The notes beneath the pieces are model-generated. The model did not search any database and was not told the DNA's origin. It was given only the letters and a program-made list of their open reading frames with translations. From Thiohalomonas denitrificans (GTDB lineage Bacteria > Pseudomonadota > Gammaproteobacteria > Thiohalomonadales > Thiohalomonadaceae), in NCBI RefSeq assembly GCF_900102855.1, contig NZ_FMWD01000005.1, positions 45,203 through 109,202 on the forward strand: a stretch of DNA of 64,000 bases, read 5' to 3'. The stretch's first letter is position 1. Every line of letters starts with the position of its first letter. This document shows positions 6,929 through 17,461 of the stretch, in pieces. A program made the translations under genes and the position numbers.

Positions 6929-7091
6929 GGAGCCTGTCGGACTTAACGCTGATCTACTGCGGAAAAGCCGGATTTGGCCAGATTTTCCGATCTTTCTCGT
7001 TAAATAGACCCACTATTCGCCTCGAAAGATCGAAAAATCTGTCTCAAACCGGCTTTCCCTCGCTAAGATCGGTCAAGTCCGACAGGGCTCC
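6929..7091. repeat. Foldback element A, copy 2
   Basis: The ends GGAGCCTGTCGGACTT (6929-6944) and AAGTCCGACAGGGCTCC (7075-7091) are inverted, with one extra base on the right. The inner arms AAAGCCGGATTTG...CGATCTTTC and GAAAGATCG...CAAACCGGCTTT pair as well. It shares ends and the centre TAGACCCACT with the element at 1534-1834. It fills the gap between a membrane-protein gene and the end of the hydrogenase operon. Confidence 0.85.
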
Positions 7092-7103
7092 TGGGCGAAC
7101 CGT

Positions 7104-8399
7104 TCAGGTGTCGCGATCAATAGTCGTTTTCAAAAAGTGGGTCGAACAGGAGATGCAGGGATCGTAATTTCTGACCCCCGCCTCCAGATGCGACTGCAAT
7201 GCGCCATCATCGAGTGCCAGGGATTCCAGCACACTCTGACGCAGATCGTCTTCCATGTGCGCCTGATTCTGGCTGGTGGGTGGCGTAATCACCGCCTTGA
7301 CCACCTTGCCTTCCGCATTGAACCGGTATCGGTGCCAGAGGATCCCCCGCGGCGCTTCCGTACAACCAGCCCCCTCCCCCTCTCTCGGTACGATATCCAC
7401 ATAGGGCTTTGGCAGGGGTTGGCTGAGGTAGGCCTCGAGAATGCGGGTGGCCTCTTCGATGGCGACATGAATCTCCACCGACCTCGCCACGGCACTGTGG
7501 AACGGATTGTTGCTCGGAAAACGGATGCCGGTCTTCTCCAGAAGGCGGGCGGTTGCATCCGGCAGTCTGTCCAGGTTGTTGTTGAGTCGCGGCAACGGTC
7601 CGACCCAATAGGGTTTGCCGTCCAGATGAGCGTGAAGTGCCGTAGAGTGCGGGACCTGAAATTCACGGTAGTGTTGCTCGAAGTCTGCGACCTCGATTTC
7701 CAGCCCTGTACTGGCGAAAATATTACCCTGCGCCATGGGGTATTCGCTGCTGTGGCGGAGACTGACCCAGGGTGCATCCCGGTGAATATCGGGATAGTCG
7801 AACGTGGCAGTCCATTTAATCAGTTCGGCAGCATCATCCCGAGCGGCACGGAAACGCTCCAGCATGGCGCGTGCTTCCGAGTGCGAGGGCGCCCGATAGA
7901 AACCGCCCGGCCGTGCACCCACCGGGTTGACGGCCCGGCCACCGAACATCTTCACCAGATCATTGCCAAGGCCCTGGAGATGCAAACCACGGCGGACCTC
8001 GGCCGGATAAGACTTGGCCAGCGACATGGCATCCGGGAATCCGAAAAAATCGGGTGCCGCCAACAAATGAATGTGCAGCGCATGGCTCTCGATCCACTCA
8101 CCACAGTAGTAGAGACGGCGAAGGGCATGGATCTCCGGGGTCAACACTGCGCCAAAGGCAGCTTCAATGGCCTGAGAGGCGCTGAGCTGATAGGCCACCG
8201 GACAGATACCACAAATGCGTGCGGTGATGTCCGGGATTTCCCGCCAGTCCCGCTGCTGCAGAAAGGTCTCGAAAAAGCGCGGCGGCTCGAAGATACGCAG
8301 CCTCAGATCCTCGACTTGACCGTCACGGATTTTGACGTGGAGCGCTCCCTCCCCCTCGACCCTCGACAGAACGGGGACTTCGATCTTCCGTTCACTCAC
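7104..8399 (-). CDS. hydA: [NiFe] hydrogenase group 3b, large (alpha) subunit
   Basis: This 431-aa subunit holds the Ni-Fe active site. The L1 motif RICGICP supplies C63 and C66; the L2 motif DPCISCSTH supplies C415 and C418. Ten residues after H421 form the tail expected to be removed by a maturation endopeptidase. It is the last gene of a hydBGDA operon, overlapping hydD by 4 bases. Group 3b enzymes are cytoplasmic, bidirectional NADP(H)-linked hydrogenases, and some also reduce sulfur to sulfide. The hyp maturation and endopeptidase genes are not in this window. Confidence 0.92.
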   Translation of the reverse strand: MSERKIEVPVLSRVEGEGALHVKIRDGQVEDLRLRIFEPPRFFETFLQQRDWREIPDITARICGICPVAYQLSASQAIEAAFGAVLTPEIHALRRLYYCGEWIESHALHIHLLAAPDFFGFPDAMSLAKSYPAEVRRGLHLQGLGNDLVKMFGGRAVNPVGARPGGFYRAPSHSEARAMLERFRAARDDAAELIKWTATFDYPDIHRDAPWVSLRHSSEYPMAQGNIFASTGLEIEVADFEQHYREFQVPHSTALHAHLDGKPYWVGPLPRLNNNLDRLPDATARLLEKTGIRFPSNNPFHSAVARSVEIHVAIEEATRILEAYLSQPLPKPYVDIVPREGEGAGCTEAPRGILWHRYRFNAEGKVVKAVITPPTSQNQAHMEDDLRQSVLESLALDDGALQSHLEAGVRNYDPCISCSTHFLKTTIDRDT

Positions 8400-9223
8400 G
8401 ACCGCATCCCTCCATGTTTATGGGGTTGCGGTGGCAGCGGTGCATCCGGAGCCCCTTTTTCCCATCTCAAGGAAGCCCCGCGGAAGGGTTCGGCCCAGCT
8501 GTAGATCAGCCGTAACCGGCTCACCACATCGGCCGGTGTGAGCCCGGCGCCATTGAAGCGGCGGCCGAGGGCGTCGATATTGCCACCGCCCTGAGGTCCG
8601 AAGCAGCCATAGCAGTCCCGCTCCTGATGGGGACAGAGAGCACCGCAGCCGGTACGCGTAATCGGCCCCATGCAGGGCTGATCCTGCGAGACCAGCACGC
8701 AGACATTACCGTCGCGTTTGCATTGCAGGCACACCGCCTCGCTGGGCAGGTTCGGTTTGACCCCCGACAGCACGCTGTTGATCACATATTTGAGTTGCCC
8801 CTGGTCCGGGGGACAGCCGGGCACCTCCCAGTCCACCACGATATGCTCATGAAACGCCGTGGACTGCGGCAACGCATCGATGTGCTCGGGCTCGGTATAG
8901 AAGTCATTGAGGTAGTACGTCAGATCCCCCCAGTTTCGCAGTGCCTGGAGTCCACCGGACTGCCCACAGGCGCCGATGGAAACCACAAGGTCGCTGATGT
9001 CGCGAATATGTTTGATTCGCTCTATCTCATGCGGAGTGGAAACCGAACCTTCGACGAAAGAGACGGCATAGGGGCCCGGGTCCATACGGCTGGTAGCCTC
9101 GGCAAAGAACGCAATGTCCACCCGGTCGGCCAGCTGCAGCAGCTCCTCCTCGAGACTCAGTATCTGCACCTGACAACCGTCACAGGAAGAGAACTTGTGA
9201 ACGGATATCTTCGGTTTGTCCAT
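8396..9223 (-). CDS. hydD: [NiFe] hydrogenase group 3b, small (delta) subunit
   Basis: A 275-aa Fe-S subunit that passes electrons between the Ni-Fe site and the diaphorase module. The proximal-cluster motif SSCDGCQ gives C14 and C17, followed by the GACG loop (SIGACGQSGG) and the EVPGCPPD motif. Further cysteines (VCLQCKRDGNVC, CMGPITRTGCGALCPHQERDCYGC) can bind additional 4Fe-4S clusters. It has no Tat signal, consistent with a soluble group 3 enzyme. Genes overlap or nearly touch on both sides. Confidence 0.92.
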   Translation of the reverse strand: MDKPKISVHKFSSCDGCQVQILSLEEELLQLADRVDIAFFAEATSRMDPGPYAVSFVEGSVSTPHEIERIKHIRDISDLVVSIGACGQSGGLQALRNWGDLTYYLNDFYTEPEHIDALPQSTAFHEHIVVDWEVPGCPPDQGQLKYVINSVLSGVKPNLPSEAVCLQCKRDGNVCVLVSQDQPCMGPITRTGCGALCPHQERDCYGCFGPQGGGNIDALGRRFNGAGLTPADVVSRLRLIYSWAEPFRGASLRWEKGAPDAPLPPQPHKHGGMRS

Positions 9224-9226
9224 GAT

Positions 9227-10075
9227 TCAGTATCCCTTGACCTTCATCAGTTCACGGACCCGGCTATACGGAAAAACGGGACCATCCTTACAGATGAAAT
9301 CGGGGCCGTACTGGCAATGCCCGCAGTGTCCCAGACCGCACTGCATACTCCGCTCCATCGACAGATAAATATCATCGATGGGCCGCCCCCGCCTCAACAA
9401 CTCCTCGGCCACGGCACGCATCATCGGTTCAGGGCCGCACATCATGACCATTCCCTCGATGGCCTCAGGCTCGACCTGGTCGAGCAGTTCGGTGACCAGT
9501 CCGAGGTGCCATTTCCAGTTCGGGCCCGACTCCTGGGAAGCGAACAGGCACTGCGTGTCTTTCGCATCGCACCAGGCATCGAATCGATTGCCGTAGATCA
9601 GATCCCGTGGCTGGCGAACACCATGCATTACCGTGACCTTTCCGTACTGGTCACGGCGTTCATGGGCATAGCCCACCACCGAGGCTGTCGGAGCACAGCC
9701 GATACCGCCGGTAACCACCAGCAGATTCCGGTCTTTCGCCTTTTGCATCGGCCAGCCGGTACCGAAAGGACCGCGCAACCCTACCTTGTCGCCCTTGCCA
9801 AGCCGGACCAGGCCCTCGGTCACACGCCCAACTGCGCGAATGGTGTGGTCGATGAGCTCCGGTTCGGCAGGATCCGATGAAATAGAAATGGGGACCTCCC
9901 CTACCCGTCCCAAATACAGCATGTTGAACTGGCCAGGCTCAAAGCGATAGGCATCCCGCTCATGCGGCTCCGTCAGGCGCAGGCGCAATGTGACGATATC
10001 GGGTGCCTCCTCCATCTGATCCACCACCTCGGCGACCATCGGCAAATAGGGATTATTGCTCAGTAGTGCACTCAC
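9227..10075 (-). CDS. hydG: [NiFe] hydrogenase group 3b, FAD/NAD(P)-binding (gamma) subunit
   Basis: At 282 aa it belongs to the ferredoxin-NADP reductase family. An N-terminal FAD barrel carries PISISSDP. The nucleotide-binding domain carries TGGIGCAPTASV and MMCGPEPMM, and the C-terminal 2Fe-2S cysteines are in CGLGHCGHCQYGPDFIC. It exchanges electrons with NAD(P)H. The start overlaps the stop of hydB by 4 bases. Confidence 0.9.
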   Translation of the reverse strand: MSALLSNNPYLPMVAEVVDQMEEAPDIVTLRLRLTEPHERDAYRFEPGQFNMLYLGRVGEVPISISSDPAEPELIDHTIRAVGRVTEGLVRLGKGDKVGLRGPFGTGWPMQKAKDRNLLVVTGGIGCAPTASVVGYAHERRDQYGKVTVMHGVRQPRDLIYGNRFDAWCDAKDTQCLFASQESGPNWKWHLGLVTELLDQVEPEAIEGMVMMCGPEPMMRAVAEELLRRGRPIDDIYLSMERSMQCGLGHCGHCQYGPDFICKDGPVFPYSRVRELMKVKGY

Positions 10076-11178
10076 GATGCCTTCTCCCCCGGTTGCGCCC
10101 TGATGGCGGCGATCTCTTCGGTCAGATCAATCCCGGTGGGACACCAGGTGATGCAGCGGCCGCAACCGACACATCCCGAGGTTTCGAACTGTTCCCACCA
10201 CGCCCCCACCTTGTGCGTGAGCCACTGCCGGTAACGTTGACGTACCTCGGGCCGAAGGTGTCTGCCGTGAGTACTTCCGTGTTCGAGGGTAAAACAGGCA
10301 TCCCACTGGCGAACGTGATCGCTGCCGGTACCGTCCATAGAGGGCACTTCCACTTCACGGTGGCAAAAACAGGTGGGACACACCATCACGCAATTGGCAC
10401 AGGAGAGGCAGCGCTCGGCGACATCATCCCAGCGTGGATGCTCGAGATTACTGAAAAGGAGTTGATAGATTCCATCGTTGTCGATGTAGCGGACCTGGGA
10501 TTGGGCACACGCCTCGATGGCCTCTTCGGCGCGCTCCTTGGCACCCTTGGGTGGTACCAGGTCCAGCTTGGCGGCGATGGCCTCACCGGCCGCACTGCCG
10601 ATCTCCACGACAAACCCCTCGTCCAGCTCTGTCAATGAGAGGTCGAAACCATCCGCAGCCTTGGGGCCGGCGTTTTGGGAGCTGCAGAAGCAGGTGGCGA
10701 CGCAGCGGGTGCAGTTGACTGCCACCACGAACAGGTTTTCCCGTCGGTCGGCGTAGTATGGGTCCGTATGGGGCGAGTGTTTCCCTTTTAGAAAAGTCCG
10801 GTCCTGGACCTTCATCCCCGCGATGTCACAGGCCCTTGCCCCGATAACTGCGGTTCTGGGGGATTCGGACAGACCGGACTGGAAGGTCCCATCGGCAGAA
10901 AAGGACCACAGTTTTTCCTGCGCAGCGAAGGTGAAACGCTTGAGCGATTCATGGCCGTTGACGAAGTCGAAGAACCGGACGTTGCCGCTCTCTTCCAACC
11001 GGTACCGTCCCGGCTCCTGGACGCTCGCCAGTCCCACCGGCAGCTGTGCCGCAGAATCGACCCGATCGAACACCACTGCCCCGGCCCGCACAGTCGGCCC
11101 AAAAACCCGATAGCCCGAGTCAGCAAGCTGGCTGATCAGCTCATCCAGGCCTTCCTTCGACATGAATGCCACATCCAT
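10072..11178 (-). CDS. hydB: [NiFe] hydrogenase group 3b, 4Fe-4S (beta) subunit
   Basis: This 368-aa protein is first in the operon. Two ferredoxin-type sets lie in the C-terminal half: CLSCANCVMVCPTCFCH and CVGCGRCITWCPTG. A mid-protein CTRCVATCFC segment is also present. It relays electrons between the small subunit and the flavin subunit, as in Pyrococcus sulfhydrogenase HydB. The promoter must lie in 11179-11376, shared with the divergent aminotransferase; no FNR or sigma-54 site was recognised there. Confidence 0.9.
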   Translation of the reverse strand: MDVAFMSKEGLDELISQLADSGYRVFGPTVRAGAVVFDRVDSAAQLPVGLASVQEPGRYRLEESGNVRFFDFVNGHESLKRFTFAAQEKLWSFSADGTFQSGLSESPRTAVIGARACDIAGMKVQDRTFLKGKHSPHTDPYYADRRENLFVVAVNCTRCVATCFCSSQNAGPKAADGFDLSLTELDEGFVVEIGSAAGEAIAAKLDLVPPKGAKERAEEAIEACAQSQVRYIDNDGIYQLLFSNLEHPRWDDVAERCLSCANCVMVCPTCFCHREVEVPSMDGTGSDHVRQWDACFTLEHGSTHGRHLRPEVRQRYRQWLTHKVGAWWEQFETSGCVGCGRCITWCPTGIDLTEEIAAIRAQPGEKAS

Positions 11179-11376
11179 AGGCTCTCCAACTCGTTAGGTA
11201 AACGCGGGAAGTTATGCAAGCTCCCCTAAGCAAAGCAGCAGCACAGCGAATTTCAACTGGTCCCGCTATAGTGCAGAATGCCAATATTGTCCGAGCTTGA
11301 GAACCAGATTACACCGCACAATGGCGACCGGACCGAAGACTGCCAGGACAGATATCTCTTCGACAGGATGGCAAAC

Positions 11377-12498
11377 ATGATCGAACCGGAGTTTTCCCTC
11401 GAGAAGGGCCTCATTCATCTCAATCACGCCGCCGTTTCACCCTGGCCCCGACGTACCGTCGAGGCAGTGAAGGCGTTCGCCGAGGAAAATGGAATCCGGG
11501 GTTCACTCGGCTATCCGCGTTGGCTGAAAACCGAAGAGCAACTGCGGGAGCAACTGCGCAAGCTGATCCATGCACCGGCCATCGAGGACATCGCGCTGGT
11601 TAAAAACACCTCCGAAGCCCTTTCCTTTGTGGCTTATGGTCTCGACTGGCAGGCCGGAGACTCCGTCGTTATCACCGATCAGGAATTCCCCTCCAATCGT
11701 GTAGTTTGGGAATCACTGCAGGACCAGGGTGTTTCCGTTCGAAAGGCCAGGCTCAACCAGCACGTCTCTCCCGAAGAGGCGATCATGGCCGAAACGGACG
11801 ACTCCACCCGGCTGGTGGCGATCAGTTCCGTCCAGTACGCCAGCGGACTCAAGATGGATCTGGCCCGAATCGGCCGCTTCTGCCGGAAGCGGAAAATCCT
11901 GTTCTGTGTCGACGCAATTCAGAGCGTCGGCGCGCTGCCGATGGATGTTCAGGCGATCCATGCCGATTTTCTGGCCGCGGATGGGCACAAGTGGATGCTG
12001 GGCCCCGAAGGGCTCGGGGTATTCTATTGCCGTTCGGAAATTCGACCCTGCCTGAAGCTGACGCAATATGGCTGGCACATGCTCGAAGCTCTTGGCGAAT
12101 TTGATCGCCAGGAGTGGAAAGCCGCGGAAAGTGCCCGCCGTTTCGAATGCGGCAGTCCCAACATGCTCGGTGTTCACGGTCTGCACGCCAGCCTTTCACT
12201 GCTCCTCGATATCGGTATCCCGGTCGTGGAAGAGGCCATTCGCCAACGTGTGGATAGGCTGGTGACCGGTCTTCAGGCGATACCGGATATCGAAATCCTA
12301 TCGGACCTCCGCCCGGATCGACGTTCCGGCATCCTCACCTTCCACCACCATCGGTTGTCCGATGCAACCGTTCACGAGGCCCTGAGCCGGCGAGGCGTCT
12401 TTTGTGCGCGGCGCGGTGGGGGCATACGTCTTTCCCCGCATTTTTATACGCCTCTGGAGGCCATCGACCGGACTTTGAAATGGGTCACCGAATGCTGA
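11377..12498 (+). CDS. Class V aminotransferase / cysteine-desulfurase-like PLP enzyme
   Basis: It is 373 aa from the ATG at 11377, chosen because AGGA lies 7 bases upstream and the protein then begins MIEPEFSLEKGLIHLNHAAVSPWP, the usual family start; the frame is open to 11278. The PLP lysine is K205 in ADGHKWMLGPEG, preceded by CVDAIQSVG. There is no cysteine-bearing active-site loop of the IscS type, so it may be a selenocysteine-lyase/epimerase-like member with unknown substrate. It is divergent from the hydrogenase operon. Confidence 0.82.
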   Translation: MIEPEFSLEKGLIHLNHAAVSPWPRRTVEAVKAFAEENGIRGSLGYPRWLKTEEQLREQLRKLIHAPAIEDIALVKNTSEALSFVAYGLDWQAGDSVVITDQEFPSNRVVWESLQDQGVSVRKARLNQHVSPEEAIMAETDDSTRLVAISSVQYASGLKMDLARIGRFCRKRKILFCVDAIQSVGALPMDVQAIHADFLAADGHKWMLGPEGLGVFYCRSEIRPCLKLTQYGWHMLEALGEFDRQEWKAAESARRFECGSPNMLGVHGLHASLSLLLDIGIPVVEEAIRQRVDRLVTGLQAIPDIEILSDLRPDRRSGILTFHHHRLSDATVHEALSRRGVFCARRGGGIRLSPHFYTPLEAIDRTLKWVTEC

Positions 12499-12621
12499 TG
12501 GCCGCGGCCTCTTCGCCCCTGCGCCATTGTGAGCTTCCGTAGCAGGTGTTAGCATCAGCCCATCCAGCATTCCGGCTTCCCAATCCTTGCCGGCCCCCTT
12601 GACCACCCGATTTCTTCAGAG

Positions 12622-13698
12622 ATGAGCAAGAGCATACAGCACGTCAATGCCCAGGAATTGAGGCGCTTCATTCCCCTTACGGAACTGACGCATGAAAACC
12701 TCATCGACGTGTCGAAGAAAGCCGTTATCGAGAAGCTTTCCAAGGGGCGAGCCCTTTTCAAGGCAGGTGATACGATAAACCAGTCGTTCTACCTGCTATC
12801 GGGAGAGGTAAAGATCGTCAGCGCCGGATCCGAAAAGGTGGTAGCGGCGAATACACCCCAGGCGCGCTATCCACTGGACCACCACAACCCTCGTTTGGCC
12901 ACGGTAACCGCCCGCACCGACGTCCACTTCTGCCGGATAGACAACGACCTCCTGGATATTCTGCTCACGTGGGATCAGAATGCCGGATATATGGTCAACG
13001 AGATCGATGCCGAACAAAGCGCTGAGAAAGGCGTCTCTGCCGATAAGGATGATCGTGACTGGATGACTCAGATGTTGCGTTCCAGCATCTTCCATCGCAT
13101 TCCACCATCCAATATCCAGGCCATATTCATGCACATGGAGCCGATGCCCGTCCGTGCAGGTGAGGTAATTATCCAGCAGGGTGATGAGGGGGATTATTAT
13201 TACCACCTCACGTCCGGCCGCGCCGTGGTTACCCACACGGGAAAAAGCGGCAAGGTCATCAAGCTGGCGAACCTGGGGCCGGGCCAGGGATTCGGGGAAG
13301 AGGCGCTGATCTCCAACTCAAGGCGCAACGCCAATATCACGATGTTGACCGACGGCTCGCTGATGCGGCTGGCCAAGGAGCACTTTGAAAAGCTGCTCAA
13401 ATCACCGGTCCTGCAGACGGTCGACTACCAGAAGGCCCGGGCCATGGTGAAGGACGGCGCACTGTTGCTGGACGTCCGTCTCGACAGCGAGCACCGGAAC
13501 GCGAGCATTCGGAACAGCCTCAATATCCCTCTCTATCTGCTACGCATCAAGGCGAAGAGCCTCGACCCGGACAAAACCTACATCGTCTATTGTGATACCG
13601 GCCGGCGCAGTTCCTCCGCCGCCTATCTTCTCAGTGAAAGAGGCTTCGATGCCTACGTGCTGGACGGTGGTCTGATGGCCATAAAACAGCAGGCCTGA
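12622..13698 (+). CDS. Double cyclic-nucleotide-binding domain plus rhodanese fusion
   Basis: This 358-aa protein has three modules. Residues about 15-130 are a cNMP-binding-like barrel without the conserved FGE...R cassette. Residues about 150-255 are a second barrel with the cassette GFGEEALISNSRRNAN, keeping the Glu and Arg that contact the ribose and phosphate of cAMP. Residues about 262-358 are a rhodanese domain with active Cys in YCDTGRRSS. There is no DNA-binding or kinase output. A role as a nucleotide-gated sulfurtransferase or partner-binding protein is inference. The gene stands alone, 120 bases after the aminotransferase. Confidence 0.85.
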   Translation: MSKSIQHVNAQELRRFIPLTELTHENLIDVSKKAVIEKLSKGRALFKAGDTINQSFYLLSGEVKIVSAGSEKVVAANTPQARYPLDHHNPRLATVTARTDVHFCRIDNDLLDILLTWDQNAGYMVNEIDAEQSAEKGVSADKDDRDWMTQMLRSSIFHRIPPSNIQAIFMHMEPMPVRAGEVIIQQGDEGDYYYHLTSGRAVVTHTGKSGKVIKLANLGPGQGFGEEALISNSRRNANITMLTDGSLMRLAKEHFEKLLKSPVLQTVDYQKARAMVKDGALLLDVRLDSEHRNASIRNSLNIPLYLLRIKAKSLDPDKTYIVYCDTGRRSSSAAYLLSERGFDAYVLDGGLMAIKQQA

Positions 13699-13704
13699 AC
13701 CACG

Positions 13705-14487
13705 CTAACCGGCGCTGGGAAACAGGCGGTGGTAGTTTTCCGTGGTCTGGCGTGCCAGGGTCTCCAAATCCACACCACGCTCCTGGGCGATCCGCTCGGC
13801 GACGTGCAGCACGTACGCGGGATAGTTCGGCTTCCCGCGCTTCGGTACCGGGGCCAGATAAGGCGAATCGGTTTCGATCAGCAGTCGGTTATCCGGCACC
13901 TGCTTCGCTACCTCCCTTAGTTCCCGTGCACTGTTGAAGGTGATGATGCCGGAAAAGGAGATGTGGAAACCGAGCTCGATGGCCCGCCGGGCCGTTTCCC
14001 AATCCTCCACAAAGCAGTGCATGATGCCACCCACTTCGTCGGCCTTCTCCTCTTCCATGATCCTAAGAGTGTCTTCGCGCGCCTCGCGGGAGTGGATAAT
14101 GAGCGGTTTGCCTGCACGACGTGCCGCACGAATGTGGGTACGGAAGCGGTTTCGTTGCCACTCCAGATCACCTTCACTGCGAAAATAATCCAGCCCGGTC
14201 TCCCCGATAGCCACCACTTCCGGGTCGTCGGACAGCCTCAGCAGCTCATCCTCGTCCGGTGCATCCTCCTCTTCATTGGGGTGCACACCCACCGACGCCG
14301 AGACATTCGAATAACGACGGGCGATCTCGAGGACATCGGGAAGGCTCTCCCGGTTGATAGCGACGCACAGGAGGGAGGCGACGCCATTTTCCGCCGCTGC
14401 TTCGAGGACCCCATCCATGCTGCCACCGAAGGGTTCGAGGTCAAGACGATCAAGATGACAGTGAGAATCGACGAGTTTTGCTTGCAT
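13705..14487 (-). CDS. tatD: TatD-family metal-dependent hydrolase
   Basis: A 260-aa TIM-barrel protein with metal ligands in the N-terminal DSHCHLD, GETGLDYF, IIHSREA, HCF and ETDSPYLAP motifs. It belongs to the YcfH/TatD group (predicted 3'-5' nuclease or deacylase). It lies downstream of holB-pilZ, matching the E. coli holB-ycfH neighbourhood. A hairpin terminator at 14547-14566 separates it from pilZ, so it may have its own promoter. Confidence 0.9.
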   Translation of the reverse strand: MQAKLVDSHCHLDRLDLEPFGGSMDGVLEAAAENGVASLLCVAINRESLPDVLEIARRYSNVSASVGVHPNEEEDAPDEDELLRLSDDPEVVAIGETGLDYFRSEGDLEWQRNRFRTHIRAARRAGKPLIIHSREAREDTLRIMEEEKADEVGGIMHCFVEDWETARRAIELGFHISFSGIITFNSARELREVAKQVPDNRLLIETDSPYLAPVPKRGKPNYPAYVLHVAERIAQERGVDLETLARQTTENYHRLFPSAG

Positions 14488-14546
14488 AGAATTCGTTGGG
14501 ATTTTTTCTGCACCGCAATTATGGATGAGCCCGGACGAGGCTGCGG

Positions 14547-14566
14547 AAAAGCCCGGGTGGGCTTTT
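14547..14566 (-). terminator. Rho-independent terminator after tmk-holB-pilZ
   Basis: A perfect 8-bp stem AAAAGCCC/GGGCTTTT with a 4-base loop ends in a T-run when read on the minus strand. It sits between pilZ and tatD. Confidence 0.75.
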
Positions 14567-14633
14567 CATTACGGATTAGCTTGGGTGCAAAACCAAAATG
14601 ATTCCTTCGCCACGGGTACAACAGCCGGAGTGG

Positions 14634-14984
14634 TTACATGGTATGGGTCTGGCGTTCCGATTTCAGGGCACCTGCAAGGTAGGTTTCGACCTTGCTGCGC
14701 ACCGTGCCCTTGTCCTGTTCACTGAACTGCACGCCAATGCCGGTGGTACGGTTGCCTTGGGAACCCTTCGGCGTGACCCAGACAATCCTGCCGGCGATAG
14801 GCAGTTTTTCCGCCTCGTCCATCAGGGTCAGGAGCATAAATACCTCGTCCCCGAGCTGATAATCCTTGTCAGTAGGGACAAACAGGCCACCGTTTTTCAC
14901 AAACGGCATATAAGCGGCATACAGCGCACTTTTATCTTTGATGGCCAGCGAAAGAATGCCTTGTCGGCCTGCGCCAGGGATCAT
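14634..14984 (-). CDS. pilZ: PilZ-domain protein (type IV pilus, PilZ)
   Basis: A 116-aa single PilZ domain. The position between holB and tatD and the form GRIVWVTPKGSQGNRTTGIGVQF match the type IV pilus biogenesis protein PilZ. It lacks the N-terminal RxxxR motif required for c-di-GMP binding, as do classical pilus PilZ proteins, so it probably acts through protein contacts. It is third in the tmk-holB-pilZ run. Confidence 0.88.
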   Translation of the reverse strand: MIPGAGRQGILSLAIKDKSALYAAYMPFVKNGGLFVPTDKDYQLGDEVFMLLTLMDEAEKLPIAGRIVWVTPKGSQGNRTTGIGVQFSEQDKGTVRSKVETYLAGALKSERQTHTM

Positions 14985-15020
14985 GTCCGCCTCTTCTCGA
15001 CAGCAACTGAATGGTTTGTT

Positions 15021-16663
<1,643 letters not shown>

Positions 16664-16781
16664 TCATGAAATCATCCGGGGATGGTACCGGGCACCACCG
16701 AACGCGGCAAATTCAGTGAGGCTACGAGATTCGAAGTTTCGGGACGCGAGTCCTCGTTCCTCGAATCTTGTACCTCGTCCC

Positions 16782-17330
16782 TTAGCCGCCGAACGGCCCC
16801 TCGAAGGCCGTACGCAACCTTTTCAGCGCAGCGGGGGTCTCTACTTCCATCACCTGCTCCTGGACCCATTTGTTATCGGCACCCATTACGGACTCGACGT
16901 AGCTTCCAAACAGGCGCAGAAGTGGATAGCTCGGCTCGCCATCGATGACCTTGTATTGGGAGTAGTCGGCCAGGCGCGCATTGAGCCTCCCAACGAATTC
17001 TTCCCGATAGTCCGCCGGGCCGAGCTCCTCGACCCGGTTTTCATTCATGGTATCGACTAGCTTCAGTGCCAGGGCATTTGTGAAGCGCTGACGCTCGGCA
17101 TCATCAGAAACGCGTTCGGCGACCCAGTGATCGGTGATGACGATGAAAAAGGCGAGAAACTCGCCGATGGTATCCAGAAGCTGTTCATTGGAACGGAAGT
17201 TGAAACCGTCGCTGTACATCTTGTTGACGCTGTCCTGGGCGATTCGCCAGCCGTTGAATGCGACCACGCCGGCAATCTCCTCAATGGACTTCTCACGCTT
17301 TTTGTTGTGCCATTTGCTCTTGACGCGCAC
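16782..17330 (-). CDS. Conserved hypothetical protein
   Basis: 182 aa, helical and highly charged, starting MRVKSKWHNKKREKSIEEIAGVV. The GTG at 17330 is chosen because AGGAG lies 6 bases upstream; an ATG nine codons earlier lacks a ribosome site. No domain is recognised. It is divergent from the next gene across a 130-bp AT-rich gap. Confidence 0.7.
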   Translation of the reverse strand: MRVKSKWHNKKREKSIEEIAGVVAFNGWRIAQDSVNKMYSDGFNFRSNEQLLDTIGEFLAFFIVITDHWVAERVSDDAERQRFTNALALKLVDTMNENRVEELGPADYREEFVGRLNARLADYSQYKVIDGEPSYPLLRLFGSYVESVMGADNKWVQEQVMEVETPAALKRLRTAFEGPFGG

Positions 17331-17461
17331 GGGGAATCTCCTGGTTGGTGGCCGCACACAGGCAGCCGGAATGCAAAAGCTAGCGCTACCGCCATCGATA
17401 GTTTAGTATTTTACTCAACATTTATCTGGAGGCAACCTCTCCAGGCGATATGGAGTCCATC

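Noticed and set aside
1534-7091. Composite transposon bounded by the two foldback elements
   Set aside because: No transposase lies between them and the genes inside (hipBA, rhodanese, CsbD) look ordinary; the copies differ too much to be recent ends of one unit.
7137-8504. 455-codon open frame on the plus strand
   Set aside because: It is the antisense shadow of the hydrogenase large-subunit gene; the same holds for the 417-codon frame at 8627-9880.
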